Made by a program: the position numbers and the translations under genes. A stretch of DNA of 15,028 nucleotides from NCBI GenBank assembly GCA_900545625.1, contig UQZS01000045.1:1-15028 (forward strand). Reading direction: 5' to 3'. A model generated the notes under the pieces. It searched no databases and had not been told where the DNA came from. It saw only the letters and a list, made by a program, of their open reading frames with translations. Positions 7,547-12,773 of this stretch are shown one piece after another. Each line of letters starts with the position of its first letter. Position 1 is the stretch's first letter. The stretch comes from an uncultured Oscillospiraceae bacterium. Its GTDB lineage: Bacteria > Bacillota > Clostridia > Oscillospirales > Acutalibacteraceae.

Positions 7547-8257
7547 ATGCGGGTCGCCGTTTGTGACAATGACCGGGCGTTCCGGGAACGCATGCTGTGC
7601 GTCTTGGCGCCGCACACGGAAATTTCGCCCGAGGATCTGTTTGAAAACGGCGCGGCGCTGCTTGCGGCGATGCCCGCAAAGGCATACGACGCCGTGTATC
7701 TGGATATTGAAATGCCCGGCATGAACGGGCTGGAGGTCGCGCAGCAGCTGCAGCAGCTTCGTCCGGGCGTGATCATCATCTTTGTCTCGAGCTACACGAG
7801 CTATGTGTCCGGTGCGTTTAAGATCAACGCCTTTCAATATCTTGTGAAAGGCGCTGCAACGGACGAGGAGATCGTCGCGGAGCTTCGGCGGGCGGAAAAG
7901 CGCTATGCCGACGACCACTACCTGTATACCTTTCACAACCACGCCGAAGCGACCAAGATCCGCATCCAGCACATCGTGTATATCGAATCCAAAAATCGGC
8001 ATTTGCATGTGCATACGAGCGACGGCCAGATCCATGAATTCCGCGGACGGCTGGATACGGAGGAAAACAAGCTGCGGCCGTTTCGGTTTGTGCGTATCCA
8101 CAAAAGCTATTTGGTCAATATGGCGTATATCGCCCGCGTCGGTAAGCTGTCGCTGACGCTGGAGGACGAAGCACAGACGGAGCTGACCATCAGCCGCACC
8201 TATCAGGAAAATCTGCTGCTGACATACAATACATATATCACCGGGTGCAGCGTATGA
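7547..8257 (+). CDS. LytTR-family response regulator (AgrA-like)
   Basis: A 236-residue two-component regulator. The N-terminal receiver domain (about 1-118) has the acidic pocket CDND (Asp7, Asp9), the phospho-acceptor Asp53 in YLDIEMPGMNG and the conserved Lys101 in FQYLVKG. The C-terminal LytTR DNA-binding domain (about 130-232) contains IVYIESKNRHLHVHT and FVRIHKSYLVNM, its hallmark. AgrA, the regulator of staphylococcal quorum sensing, has this architecture. The start at 7547 has GGGGGAG at 7535-7541; the open frame runs up to 7484 with no binding site. It overlaps the next gene by ATGA, as is usual for a regulator and its kinase. With AgrB and AgrD homologs downstream it most likely activates the signalling locus (inference). 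Confidence 0.9.
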   Translation: MRVAVCDNDRAFRERMLCVLAPHTEISPEDLFENGAALLAAMPAKAYDAVYLDIEMPGMNGLEVAQQLQQLRPGVIIIFVSSYTSYVSGAFKINAFQYLVKGAATDEEIVAELRRAEKRYADDHYLYTFHNHAEATKIRIQHIVYIESKNRHLHVHTSDGQIHEFRGRLDTEENKLRPFRFVRIHKSYLVNMAYIARVGKLSLTLEDEAQTELTISRTYQENLLLTYNTYITGCSV

Positions 8258-9018
8258 GCAGGGATTACGTTTGGATGCAGGTTATCGGCGTCTTGGGCGA
8301 GACGCTCGTTATGTACAGCTTTTTCGACGCGCTTTTGACCGCGCCGCCGCGCACACGCAAATTCCGCCCGTGGATGGCGTATCTGCTGTTTGCCGCCGCT
8401 TTTTTCACGGTAAAAATGATCACGGATAATTTGGCGGCGGGGATGCTCGGTTTTCTGCTGCTTGCCTTTGCCGTCAGTATGGTCTATGCCGGGAATTGGA
8501 AAAATAAATTTGCTTTAAGCGCGTTGCTGCTTCTGATTTCCGGGTTGTGTGAGATGGGCGTGGGTATAGTGCTGGCAATGCTTGCTTCTGACAGCGTTGC
8601 CAACATGAAAAGCGACACCCTGTTTTATTTTCAGGGCATGTTCATTTCCAAGCTTGTGGAGATGATTATTGTCAAGGTGATCGCGCGCTTTCGCAATAAG
8701 CATGTATATGCGCTCAAAACACGCACATGGATTGGCATCATGCTGATCCCAATCACAAATATTGTCATTGCTTTTGAGCTCAATGACATTGCCTACCAAA
8801 GCAGCGACACCCGCAATAATTTGAAATTGTTTTTTATCTTTTTATGTATGCTGGCGACCACCGCCGTGGCGTTCCATTTGTTTGAAAACGAGCTGAAAAC
8901 CGTAGAGCGGAATGTCTCCGTCTGGATATGCTGGAAAAGCAGCTCGCCAACGAACAGGCGTATTACAAAGACCTTGCCCGCACACAGGCCGAGCTGCAAA
9001 AGACCGCGCACGATATGA
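8254..9018 (+). CDS. N-terminal membrane sensor half of the AgrC-like kinase
   Basis: This frame gives about seven hydrophobic segments, for example MQVIGVLGETLVMYSFF, YLLFAAAFFTVKM, MLGFLLLAFAVSMVYA, WIGIMLIPITNIVIAF and LFFIFLCMLATTAVAF, and then a charged linker ENELKTVERN. In AgrC this part binds the extracellular cyclic peptide. After about residue 220 the frame encodes nonsense (Trp/Cys/Ser/Arg-rich) and stops at 9018. The ATG at 8254 overlaps the regulator stop codon (ATGA). If translated as it stands it would be a receptor without a kinase. The frame also extends to a GTG at 8245, which is less likely as a start. Confidence 0.65.
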   Translation: MSRDYVWMQVIGVLGETLVMYSFFDALLTAPPRTRKFRPWMAYLLFAAAFFTVKMITDNLAAGMLGFLLLAFAVSMVYAGNWKNKFALSALLLLISGLCEMGVGIVLAMLASDSVANMKSDTLFYFQGMFISKLVEMIIVKVIARFRNKHVYALKTRTWIGIMLIPITNIVIAFELNDIAYQSSDTRNNLKLFFIFLCMLATTAVAFHLFENELKTVERNVSVWICWKSSSPTNRRITKTLPAHRPSCKRPRTI

Positions 9019-9551
9019 AAAACGCCCTGCTGGCGGTGCTCGGCACCGTGTCGGACGGCGACATGCCCGCCGCCGAAGGCAAGCTGCGCGACATGCTGCA
9101 GGTGGCGACCGACAGCCTGCAAACAGTCTATACGGGCAGAGCCACCGTGGACGCCATGCTGAACGTCAAGGCCAGACGCATGCGGGACTTGCATATCCGC
9201 TTTGAGCCGATCTGCTTTCTGCGCAAGGAAATGGCGCTGGACGATATGGATTTCTGCATCTTTTTGGGCAACGCGCTCGACAACGCCATTGAAGCCTGCG
9301 AAAAGCTGCCGGAAGAAAAGCGGTATATTCAGTTAAAGCTGTTGGAAAGCGACGGTACGCTCTCGTGCAGCGTAGAAAACCCGACCGACGGCGCACTGCC
9401 CGAAAACGGCGCGCGGACGACGAAGCGCGACCGGCGCCGTCACGGCTTCGGCTTGGAGAATATGCGCGAGATCGTGCGCAAAAACGGCGGCGAAATGGAG
9501 ACACGCAGTGCGGACGGCAAGTTCGTCTTGCTGGCAATGTTCCTGCTGTAA
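8928..9551 (+). CDS. C-terminal GHKL kinase half of the AgrC-like kinase
   Basis: From the first in-frame ATG this segment gives 207 residues: a coiled-coil-like linker, the phospho-acceptor His28 in TAHDMKNALL, the ATP-binding N box LGNALDNAIEAC (113-124) and the G box HGFGLENM (172-179). These belong to the AgrC/HPK10 class of sensor kinases with a GHKL ATPase. No proper ribosome binding site precedes 8928, so it is better read as the rest of a split gene than as an independent soluble kinase. A -1 shift of the ribosome would fuse it to the membrane half. It ends 19 bases before the hairpin at 9570-9600. Confidence 0.65.
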   Translation: MLEKQLANEQAYYKDLARTQAELQKTAHDMKNALLAVLGTVSDGDMPAAEGKLRDMLQVATDSLQTVYTGRATVDAMLNVKARRMRDLHIRFEPICFLRKEMALDDMDFCIFLGNALDNAIEACEKLPEEKRYIQLKLLESDGTLSCSVENPTDGALPENGARTTKRDRRRHGFGLENMREIVRKNGGEMETRSADGKFVLLAMFLL

Positions 9552-9569
9552 GCCCCGTTCCCCGAATCA

Positions 9570-9600
9570 CAACGCCCCAAGGCACAGCCTTGGGGCGTTG
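9570..9600 (+). terminator. Hairpin separating the kinase from agrB
   Basis: A perfect 14-bp stem (9570-9583 with 9587-9600) with a 3-base ACA loop. The bases after it are only moderately T-rich (CTGCGTTGTTTG), so termination may be partial. It splits the locus into two transcription units. Confidence 0.65.
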
Positions 9601-9642
9601 CTGCGTTGTTTGTGCAAAAAAATGTGTAAAAAAGGCAAAAAG

Positions 9643-9679
9643 ACTTGATTTTATCGAAAAATGAGGTATCCTTATAATA
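9643..9679 (+). promoter_or_regulatory. Promoter region of agrBD, likely activator-dependent
   Basis: A perfect -10 TATAAT (9673-9678) lacks a good -35: the aligned hexamer is TTATCG (9651-9656). It starts with the same ACTTGATTTT (9643-9652) as the regulator promoter at 7406. A strong -10 with a weak -35 is typical of promoters that need an activator, as AgrA-controlled promoters do. The exact protein-binding bases cannot be assigned by eye. Confidence 0.6.
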
Positions 9680-9743
9680 GAAAATGTGCTTAAACATCAC
9701 AAACGCTGCCGAGCAGGGGGGATTCGCGGCGGCACAGGGGAAC

Positions 9744-9757
9744 GGAGGGTTACATTG
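9744..9757 (+). promoter_or_regulatory. agrB: Ribosome binding site that sets a TTG start for agrB
   Basis: GGAGGG (9744-9749) lies 5 bases before a TTG at 9755. The upstream GTG at 9686 in the same frame lies only 8 bases after the -10 box and has no binding site, so TTG is preferred. Confidence 0.7.
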
Positions 9758-10417
9758 CTTGCGAAATTGGCGGCCCGTCTTACGGCGCACTTCATCCGAA
9801 CGGGTGCGGTGCAGGCGGCGGAACGCGAGGTTTACGAATATCACTTTGAGGTGATGCTGGCGGAGGCGCTCAATTTCGCGGCGCTGCTGGTCGGCGGGCT
9901 TTTGTCGGGGGAGCTTTTATGCACCCTGCTGTTTACGGCAAGCTTTTTGGTGTTCCGCTCTGTGGGCGGCGGGTTTCATGCCAGCACCCACCTGCGCTGC
10001 TTTTTGACGCTGGCGGCGGTTTACGGCGCGCTGCTTTTGCTGCTGCGGTTCGGCACGGAAACGCTGCTGCGCTTCGGTGTGATCGTTATGCTGCTTGCGG
10101 GGACGATCCTGCTGTTTTTCTTGGCGCCCGCAGTCCATGAAAACAACCCGATGGAGGATGCACAGCGCGAGCGATTGTCGGCGCGGGCAAGACTGCTGTC
10201 ATTGCTGTTTGCGCTGGTGGGTGCGGTGTTGTTGTCCGCCGCGCCGCAGGCTGCGCCGTGGCTGTTCGCCTGTGTTTACGGTATGTTTATTGTCGCCATG
10301 TCCGTGCTTGCCGCGCGTATTTCGCAGGCGCGCCGGGCACAAAGCGCCGCGCGTGCGGATTCGGATGAGAAAAAATACAGCGAACCCTTCGACCAAACCG
10401 GAAAAAGGATCGGGTAA
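9755..10417 (+). CDS. agrB: AgrB-like membrane peptidase, processes the signal peptide
   Basis: A 220-residue integral membrane cysteine endopeptidase. In agr systems AgrB cuts the C-terminal tail from AgrD and forms the thiolactone ring. The catalytic pair His75 and Cys82 (H-x6-C) sits in VGGGFHASTHLRC, very close to the positions 77 and 84 of staphylococcal AgrB. About five hydrophobic segments follow the amphipathic N-terminus, including LNFAALLVGGLL, VYGALLLLLRF and FGVIVMLLAGTILLFFL. The C-terminus is charged and cytoplasmic-looking. A TTG start at 9755 is used (see the binding site at 9744). It has its own promoter and is followed 71 bases later by the AgrD prepeptide gene, the standard B-D order. 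Confidence 0.9.
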   Translation: MLAKLAARLTAHFIRTGAVQAAEREVYEYHFEVMLAEALNFAALLVGGLLSGELLCTLLFTASFLVFRSVGGGFHASTHLRCFLTLAAVYGALLLLLRFGTETLLRFGVIVMLLAGTILLFFLAPAVHENNPMEDAQRERLSARARLLSLLFALVGAVLLSAAPQAAPWLFACVYGMFIVAMSVLAARISQARRAQSAARADSDEKKYSEPFDQTGKRIG

Positions 10418-10473
10418 AACGCAAAGCTTTGTGGATCCTGCAGATGCAGGGTAGAACACAACAAATCAATTCG

Positions 10474-10481
10474 AAAGGAGG
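10474..10481 (+). promoter_or_regulatory. agrD: Strong ribosome binding site of agrD
   Basis: AAAGGAGG, 7 bases before the ATG at 10489. It is close to the perfect anti-16S sequence and decides the start over the ATG at 10429, which has no such site. Confidence 0.8.
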
Positions 10482-10488
10482 ATGCAAT

Positions 10489-10629
10489 ATGAAACAGGCC
10501 AAACAGGCCGGCAAGCTTCTTCCGAAGCTCGCCAAAAAGTGCGGCGACGCCTCGCTGAAAGCGGCGTGCACATGGTGGTTTCACCAGCCGAAGGTCCCGA
10601 CACAGCTGGACCGCACGAAGCGCAAATAA
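10489..10629 (+). CDS. agrD: AgrD-like autoinducing peptide precursor
   Basis: A 46-residue prepeptide with three AgrD regions. The lysine-rich N-terminal helix (1-24, MKQAKQAGKLLPKLAKK) should lie on the membrane. The signal core KAACTWWF (24-31) contains Cys27, which would form a five-residue thiolactone ring C-T-W-W-F. The tail HQPKVPTQLDRTKRK (32-46) matches the AgrB recognition tail of staphylococcal AgrD in register: two residues, then x-x-V-P-x-x-L. A second Cys18 lies in the leader. The tail ends basic, unlike the acidic staphylococcal one. AgrB directly upstream supports the assignment. The exact N-terminal cut of the mature peptide cannot be read from the sequence. A perfect palindrome 20 bases later ends the unit. 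Confidence 0.85.
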   Translation: MKQAKQAGKLLPKLAKKCGDASLKAACTWWFHQPKVPTQLDRTKRK

Positions 10630-10649
10630 GCGGCGCAGTAAAGCCAAAA

Positions 10650-10685
10650 CAAACGGGCGGGAAGCATATGCTTCCCGCCCGTTTG
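10650..10685. terminator. 36-bp perfect palindrome, bidirectional terminator
   Basis: CAAACGGGCGGGAAGCAT (10650-10667) is exactly inverted at 10668-10685. On the + strand it follows agrD. On the minus strand it lies downstream of the 40-residue gene and is followed by TTTTGGCTTT. It therefore probably ends both convergent transcripts; the minus-strand direction has the better T tract. Confidence 0.7.
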
Positions 10686-10709
10686 CCGCATTGTGCGTTA
10701 GGGGAATTC

Positions 10710-10724
10710 GGCGCTTAAAGCGCC
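10710..10724. other. Short hairpin of unknown role
   Basis: GGCGC, TTAAA, GCGCC, followed on the + strand by AAAAAA. Neither strand has a T-run after the stem, so it is not a normal terminator. It lies between agrD and the convergent small gene. Confidence 0.35.
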
Positions 10725-10790
10725 AAAAAAGAGAGGAAAACAATATAGAAACCCGCGTGTGCGGAGGAATCGTCCGTTTCGGGCGGCAGC

Positions 10791-10913
10791 TTAAAGCTGC
10801 TCGGTGAGCGCGGTAAGCTGCAACGCCTTCCACAGAGATTTCCACGACAGCTTGGACGCGACCAATTCGCTGACCAGCTTGCGCACTTCGCGTTCTCTTT
10901 CTTCGTACAGCAT
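10791..10913 (-). CDS. 40-residue charged helical protein of unknown function
   Basis: A small gene on the minus strand, convergent with agrD. The product begins MLYEEREREVRKLVSELVAS and ends in LTALTEQL; it is rich in Glu, Lys, Arg and Leu, with spacing that suggests one long amphipathic helix and no membrane segment. I do not recognise the family. Evidence that it is real is unusually good: a consensus promoter (TTGACA, 17 bases, TATAAT, at 10945-10973), an AGGAAAGGAG binding site 8-10 bases before the ATG, and a terminator-like palindrome downstream. The frame can be extended 20 codons upstream (to 10973), but that would run into its own promoter. A role in the neighbouring signalling system is possible but only suggested by position. 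Confidence 0.65.
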   Translation of the reverse strand: MLYEEREREVRKLVSELVASKLSWKSLWKALQLTALTEQL

Positions 10914-10944
10914 TCTGTTCACTCCTTTCCTGTTTTCTACCTGT

Positions 10945-10973
10945 ATTATATGGCGGGCTATCGGATTTGTCAA
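10945..10973 (-). promoter_or_regulatory. Consensus sigma-A promoter of the 40-residue gene
   Basis: On the minus strand, TTGACA (10973-10968), exactly 17 bases, then TATAAT (10950-10945). Both hexamers are perfect. The start codon lies about 30 bases downstream. Confidence 0.85.
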
Positions 10974-11323
10974 GTCTTTTTTACCAAAAAATTCAAAATA
11001 TTTTTGTGCAACATTATATTAACATTTTGAACAAAAACGAGCGGAACTCGAAAACTAAAGGGCTTTTTGCTGAAAATCTATAGATTTCTCGCTTGCTGGT
11101 GAATTTGTATTCGCCAAGTTACTAAAATATTTTCGTCATTTCGACGAATTCAAGATCCGCCGTTTGGCAAGCTGGGACGGAACGTTTTCGGCGCTTATGT
11201 GTGCGTAAAGTGCGGCGCCGCGGGGAAAATAAACGCGGGAACAGGCGGCGGCAAAACGGGAAAAATATCCAAATCTTTTTGCCCGCAGCAGCCATATTTC
11301 GGCTGTTTTCGGCGCGTTGAGGT
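10974..11323. other. 350-bp noncoding region with small hairpins
   Basis: The first part (10974-11150) is A+T-rich and the second part G+C-rich. It contains a perfect 14-base palindrome AAATCTATAGATTT (11074-11087), a GGTGAAT/ATTCGCC hairpin (11098-11115) and a TTCGTC/GACGAA hairpin (11132-11148). No reading frame has a believable start. It could hold a small RNA or just divergent regulatory DNA; I recognise no known riboswitch. Confidence 0.35.
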
Positions 11324-11352
11324 TTGACAAGCCGCCGTACAAACAGTATAAT
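11324..11352 (+). promoter_or_regulatory. Consensus sigma-A promoter of the aldolase gene
   Basis: Perfect TTGACA (11324-11329), 17 bases, perfect TATAAT (11347-11352). It lies about 70 bases before the start codon and predicts high constitutive expression, as expected for a glycolytic gene. Confidence 0.9.
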
Positions 11353-11422
11353 AAAGCTGTACCTGCGCGGCACGGCGGACAAAGCGCACGGCGCGCCGCA
11401 AATTTGTAAGGAGTGAAAACAA

Positions 11423-12358
11423 ATGCCTTTAGTCACCACTACCGAAATGTTCAAAAAAGCCTATGAAGGCGGTTACGCCATCGGCGCGTTCAACGTCAAC
11501 AATATGGAGATCATCCAGGGCATCACCCGTGCCGCCAAGAAGCACAATGCCCCCGTGATCCTGCAGGTTTCCGCGGGCGCGCGCAAATATGCGTCCCACG
11601 GGTATCTGGTCGCCATGGTGAAGGCCGCTGCCGAAGAGACGGGTCTGCCCATTGCGCTGCACCTTGACCACGGCCCGGATTTTGAGACCTGCAAGGCGTG
11701 CATCGACGGCGGCTTTACCTCCGTGATGATCGACGGCAGCCACCTGCCTTATGAAGAAAACGTTGCGCTGACCAAAAAGGTCGTCGATTACGCCCACGCA
11801 CACGGCGTGGTGGTTGAGGGCGAGCTCGGCCAGCTTGCGGGCATCGAGGATGACGTCAACGTCAGCGAGGACGACGCGCATTTCACGGATCCCGACCAGG
11901 TCTATGACTTCGTGACCCGCACCGGCGTGGACTCCCTTGCCATTGCCATCGGCACGAGCCACGGCGCTTACAAATTCAAGCCCGGCCAGAAGCCGCAGCT
12001 TCGCTTTGACATTTTGCAGGAAGTGGCGGACAAGCTCCCCGGCTTCCCGATCGTCCTGCACGGCGCAAGCTCCGTGAATCAGGAGGATGTCAAGACCATC
12101 AACCAGTACGGCGGCCAGATGCCCGATGCCATCGGCATCCCCGAGGACATGCTGCGCAAGGCTTCTTCCATGGCGGTCTGCAAGATCAATGTGGACTCCG
12201 ACATCCGCATTGCCATGACGGCGGCGATCCGCAAACACTTCGCCGAAAATCCGACCCACTTTGACCCGCGCCAGTACCTGACCCCCGCGCGCGACGCGAT
12301 CGAGGGCGTGGTTTCGCACAAGATCGAGACCGTGCTCGGCTGTGAGGGCAAGGCGTAA
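11423..12358 (+). CDS. fba: Class II fructose-1,6-bisphosphate aldolase
   Basis: This zinc-dependent cytoplasmic enzyme splits fructose-1,6-bisphosphate into glyceraldehyde-3-phosphate and dihydroxyacetone phosphate. The 311 residues start MPLVTTTEMFKKAYEGGYAIGAFNVNN, typical of the family. The catalytic Asp82 and zinc ligand His83 lie in LHLDHG, Glu134 in EGELG, His180 in IGTSHGAYKF and His213 in VLHGASS; INVDSDIR near residue 260 belongs to the phosphate/DHAP-binding end. The subgroup also contains tagatose-bisphosphate aldolases, but the single copy behind a strong promoter fits glycolysis. AAGGAG (11408-11413) sits 9 bases before the ATG. It is monocistronic, with its own promoter and terminator, and takes up the FBP made by FruK. 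Confidence 0.95.
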   Translation: MPLVTTTEMFKKAYEGGYAIGAFNVNNMEIIQGITRAAKKHNAPVILQVSAGARKYASHGYLVAMVKAAAEETGLPIALHLDHGPDFETCKACIDGGFTSVMIDGSHLPYEENVALTKKVVDYAHAHGVVVEGELGQLAGIEDDVNVSEDDAHFTDPDQVYDFVTRTGVDSLAIAIGTSHGAYKFKPGQKPQLRFDILQEVADKLPGFPIVLHGASSVNQEDVKTINQYGGQMPDAIGIPEDMLRKASSMAVCKINVDSDIRIAMTAAIRKHFAENPTHFDPRQYLTPARDAIEGVVSHKIETVLGCEGKA

Positions 12359-12385
12359 GCGGCAAAGACGATATGCCTTATAACG

Positions 12386-12418
12386 GCGGCGTGTACCGAA
12401 AGGTGCGCGCCGCTTTTT
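12386..12418 (+). terminator. Rho-independent terminator of the aldolase gene
   Basis: A 12-bp GC-rich stem (12386-12397 with 12402-12413, including G-U pairs) capped by a GAAA tetraloop and followed directly by TTTTT. A textbook terminator. Confidence 0.9.
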
Positions 12419-12617
12419 GCTGCCGTTTGCAGGTAAATCAACGCAATTACCGCTTGTGTGCGATATGCGGCGGATAGATTCGTGTGTGTGCAGGATCTGC
12501 GCATTCACGATGTTTCTTATAGAAAACGCCCAAAAAATGTAAAAAAGACGGCAAAAAAATCGACAAAATCGGCGGGCAAAATTCTATAAAAAAGGACTTT
12601 TATTTTCGATGCGTCGG
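12419..12617. other. Intergenic DNA between fba terminator and murA promoter
   Basis: No believable gene. The last 80 bases are A-rich, with several AAAAAA tracts before the murA promoter. Nothing else stands out. Confidence 0.4.
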
Positions 12618-12626
12618 TGGTATAAT
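12618..12626 (+). promoter_or_regulatory. Extended -10 promoter of murA
   Basis: TGG followed by a perfect TATAAT (12621-12626). The region 17 bases upstream (12598-12603, TTTTAT) is a poor -35, which extended -10 promoters tolerate. It implies a leader of about 140 bases before the murA start. Confidence 0.65.
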
Positions 12627-12660
12627 ACTAAAGGTTAGTTACGGGCTTTTCATTTGTCCG

Positions 12661-12738
12661 GCCGGCATTTTGCCGGCAGATTTTGAATTTTTGATTTTTT
12701 CTGCCCCGCGTCATGGATGCGGCTTTTTTGTGCGGGGC
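12661..12738 (+). promoter_or_regulatory. Structured murA leader, possible attenuator
   Basis: GCCGGC repeats at 12661-12666 and 12672-12677 form a small hairpin. Then CCGCGTC (12706-12712) pairs with GATGCGG (12716-12722) and is followed by CTTTTTTG, which is terminator-like. GCCCCGC (12703-12709) could instead pair with GCGGGGC (12732-12738). Two mutually exclusive folds around a T-run inside a leader resemble transcription attenuation. The controlling signal is unknown. Confidence 0.4.
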
Positions 12739-12773
12739 GTTACATAGATTCGGATGCAGGGAGTGAGCCGTCT

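Larger units (their letters stand above)
8254..9551 (+). pseudogene. AgrC-like sensor histidine kinase, broken by a frameshift
   Basis: Together two overlapping reading frames encode one HPK10-type sensor kinase: an N-terminal membrane half (8254 to about 8912) and a C-terminal GHKL kinase half (about 8916 to 9551) in the -1 frame. The downstream frame has a stop at 8883-8885, so the switch must fall between 8886 and 8928. Joining VERN to RLDMLEKQLANEQ gives the expected kinase linker. Either a TC duplication at 8915-8918 or loss of one base (for example one G at 8909-8910) explains it. No -1 slippery heptamer is visible. The reconstructed length is about 430 residues, normal for AgrC-like kinases. 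An assembly indel is possible, since a second frameshift occurs at about 14923. Confidence 0.75.

Noticed and set aside
8886..8928. Programmed -1 ribosomal frameshifting in the kinase
   Set aside because: The direction (-1) would fit, but no X-XXY-YYZ slippery heptamer in the correct frame is visible in the overlap, and no AgrC-type kinase is known to me to need it; a plain indel is simpler.
10429..10629. 66-residue form of AgrD starting at 10429
   Set aside because: The ATG at 10489 has an almost perfect AAAGGAGG at 7 bases, and the 46-residue product matches AgrD length; the upstream ATG has no binding site.
11429..12508. 359-codon minus-strand frame opposite the aldolase gene
   Set aside because: It is a shadow of the strongly conserved aldolase reading frame, with His/Ala/Arg/Asp-rich composition typical of antisense reading of GC-rich genes. 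The same applies to the long minus-strand frames under fruA (2553-3611) and murA (12711-13673).
12717..12773. ATG start of murA at 12717
   Set aside because: It lies within the leader hairpin and adds a 19-residue extension, while TTG at 12774 yields the family's standard N-terminus with a binding site upstream.
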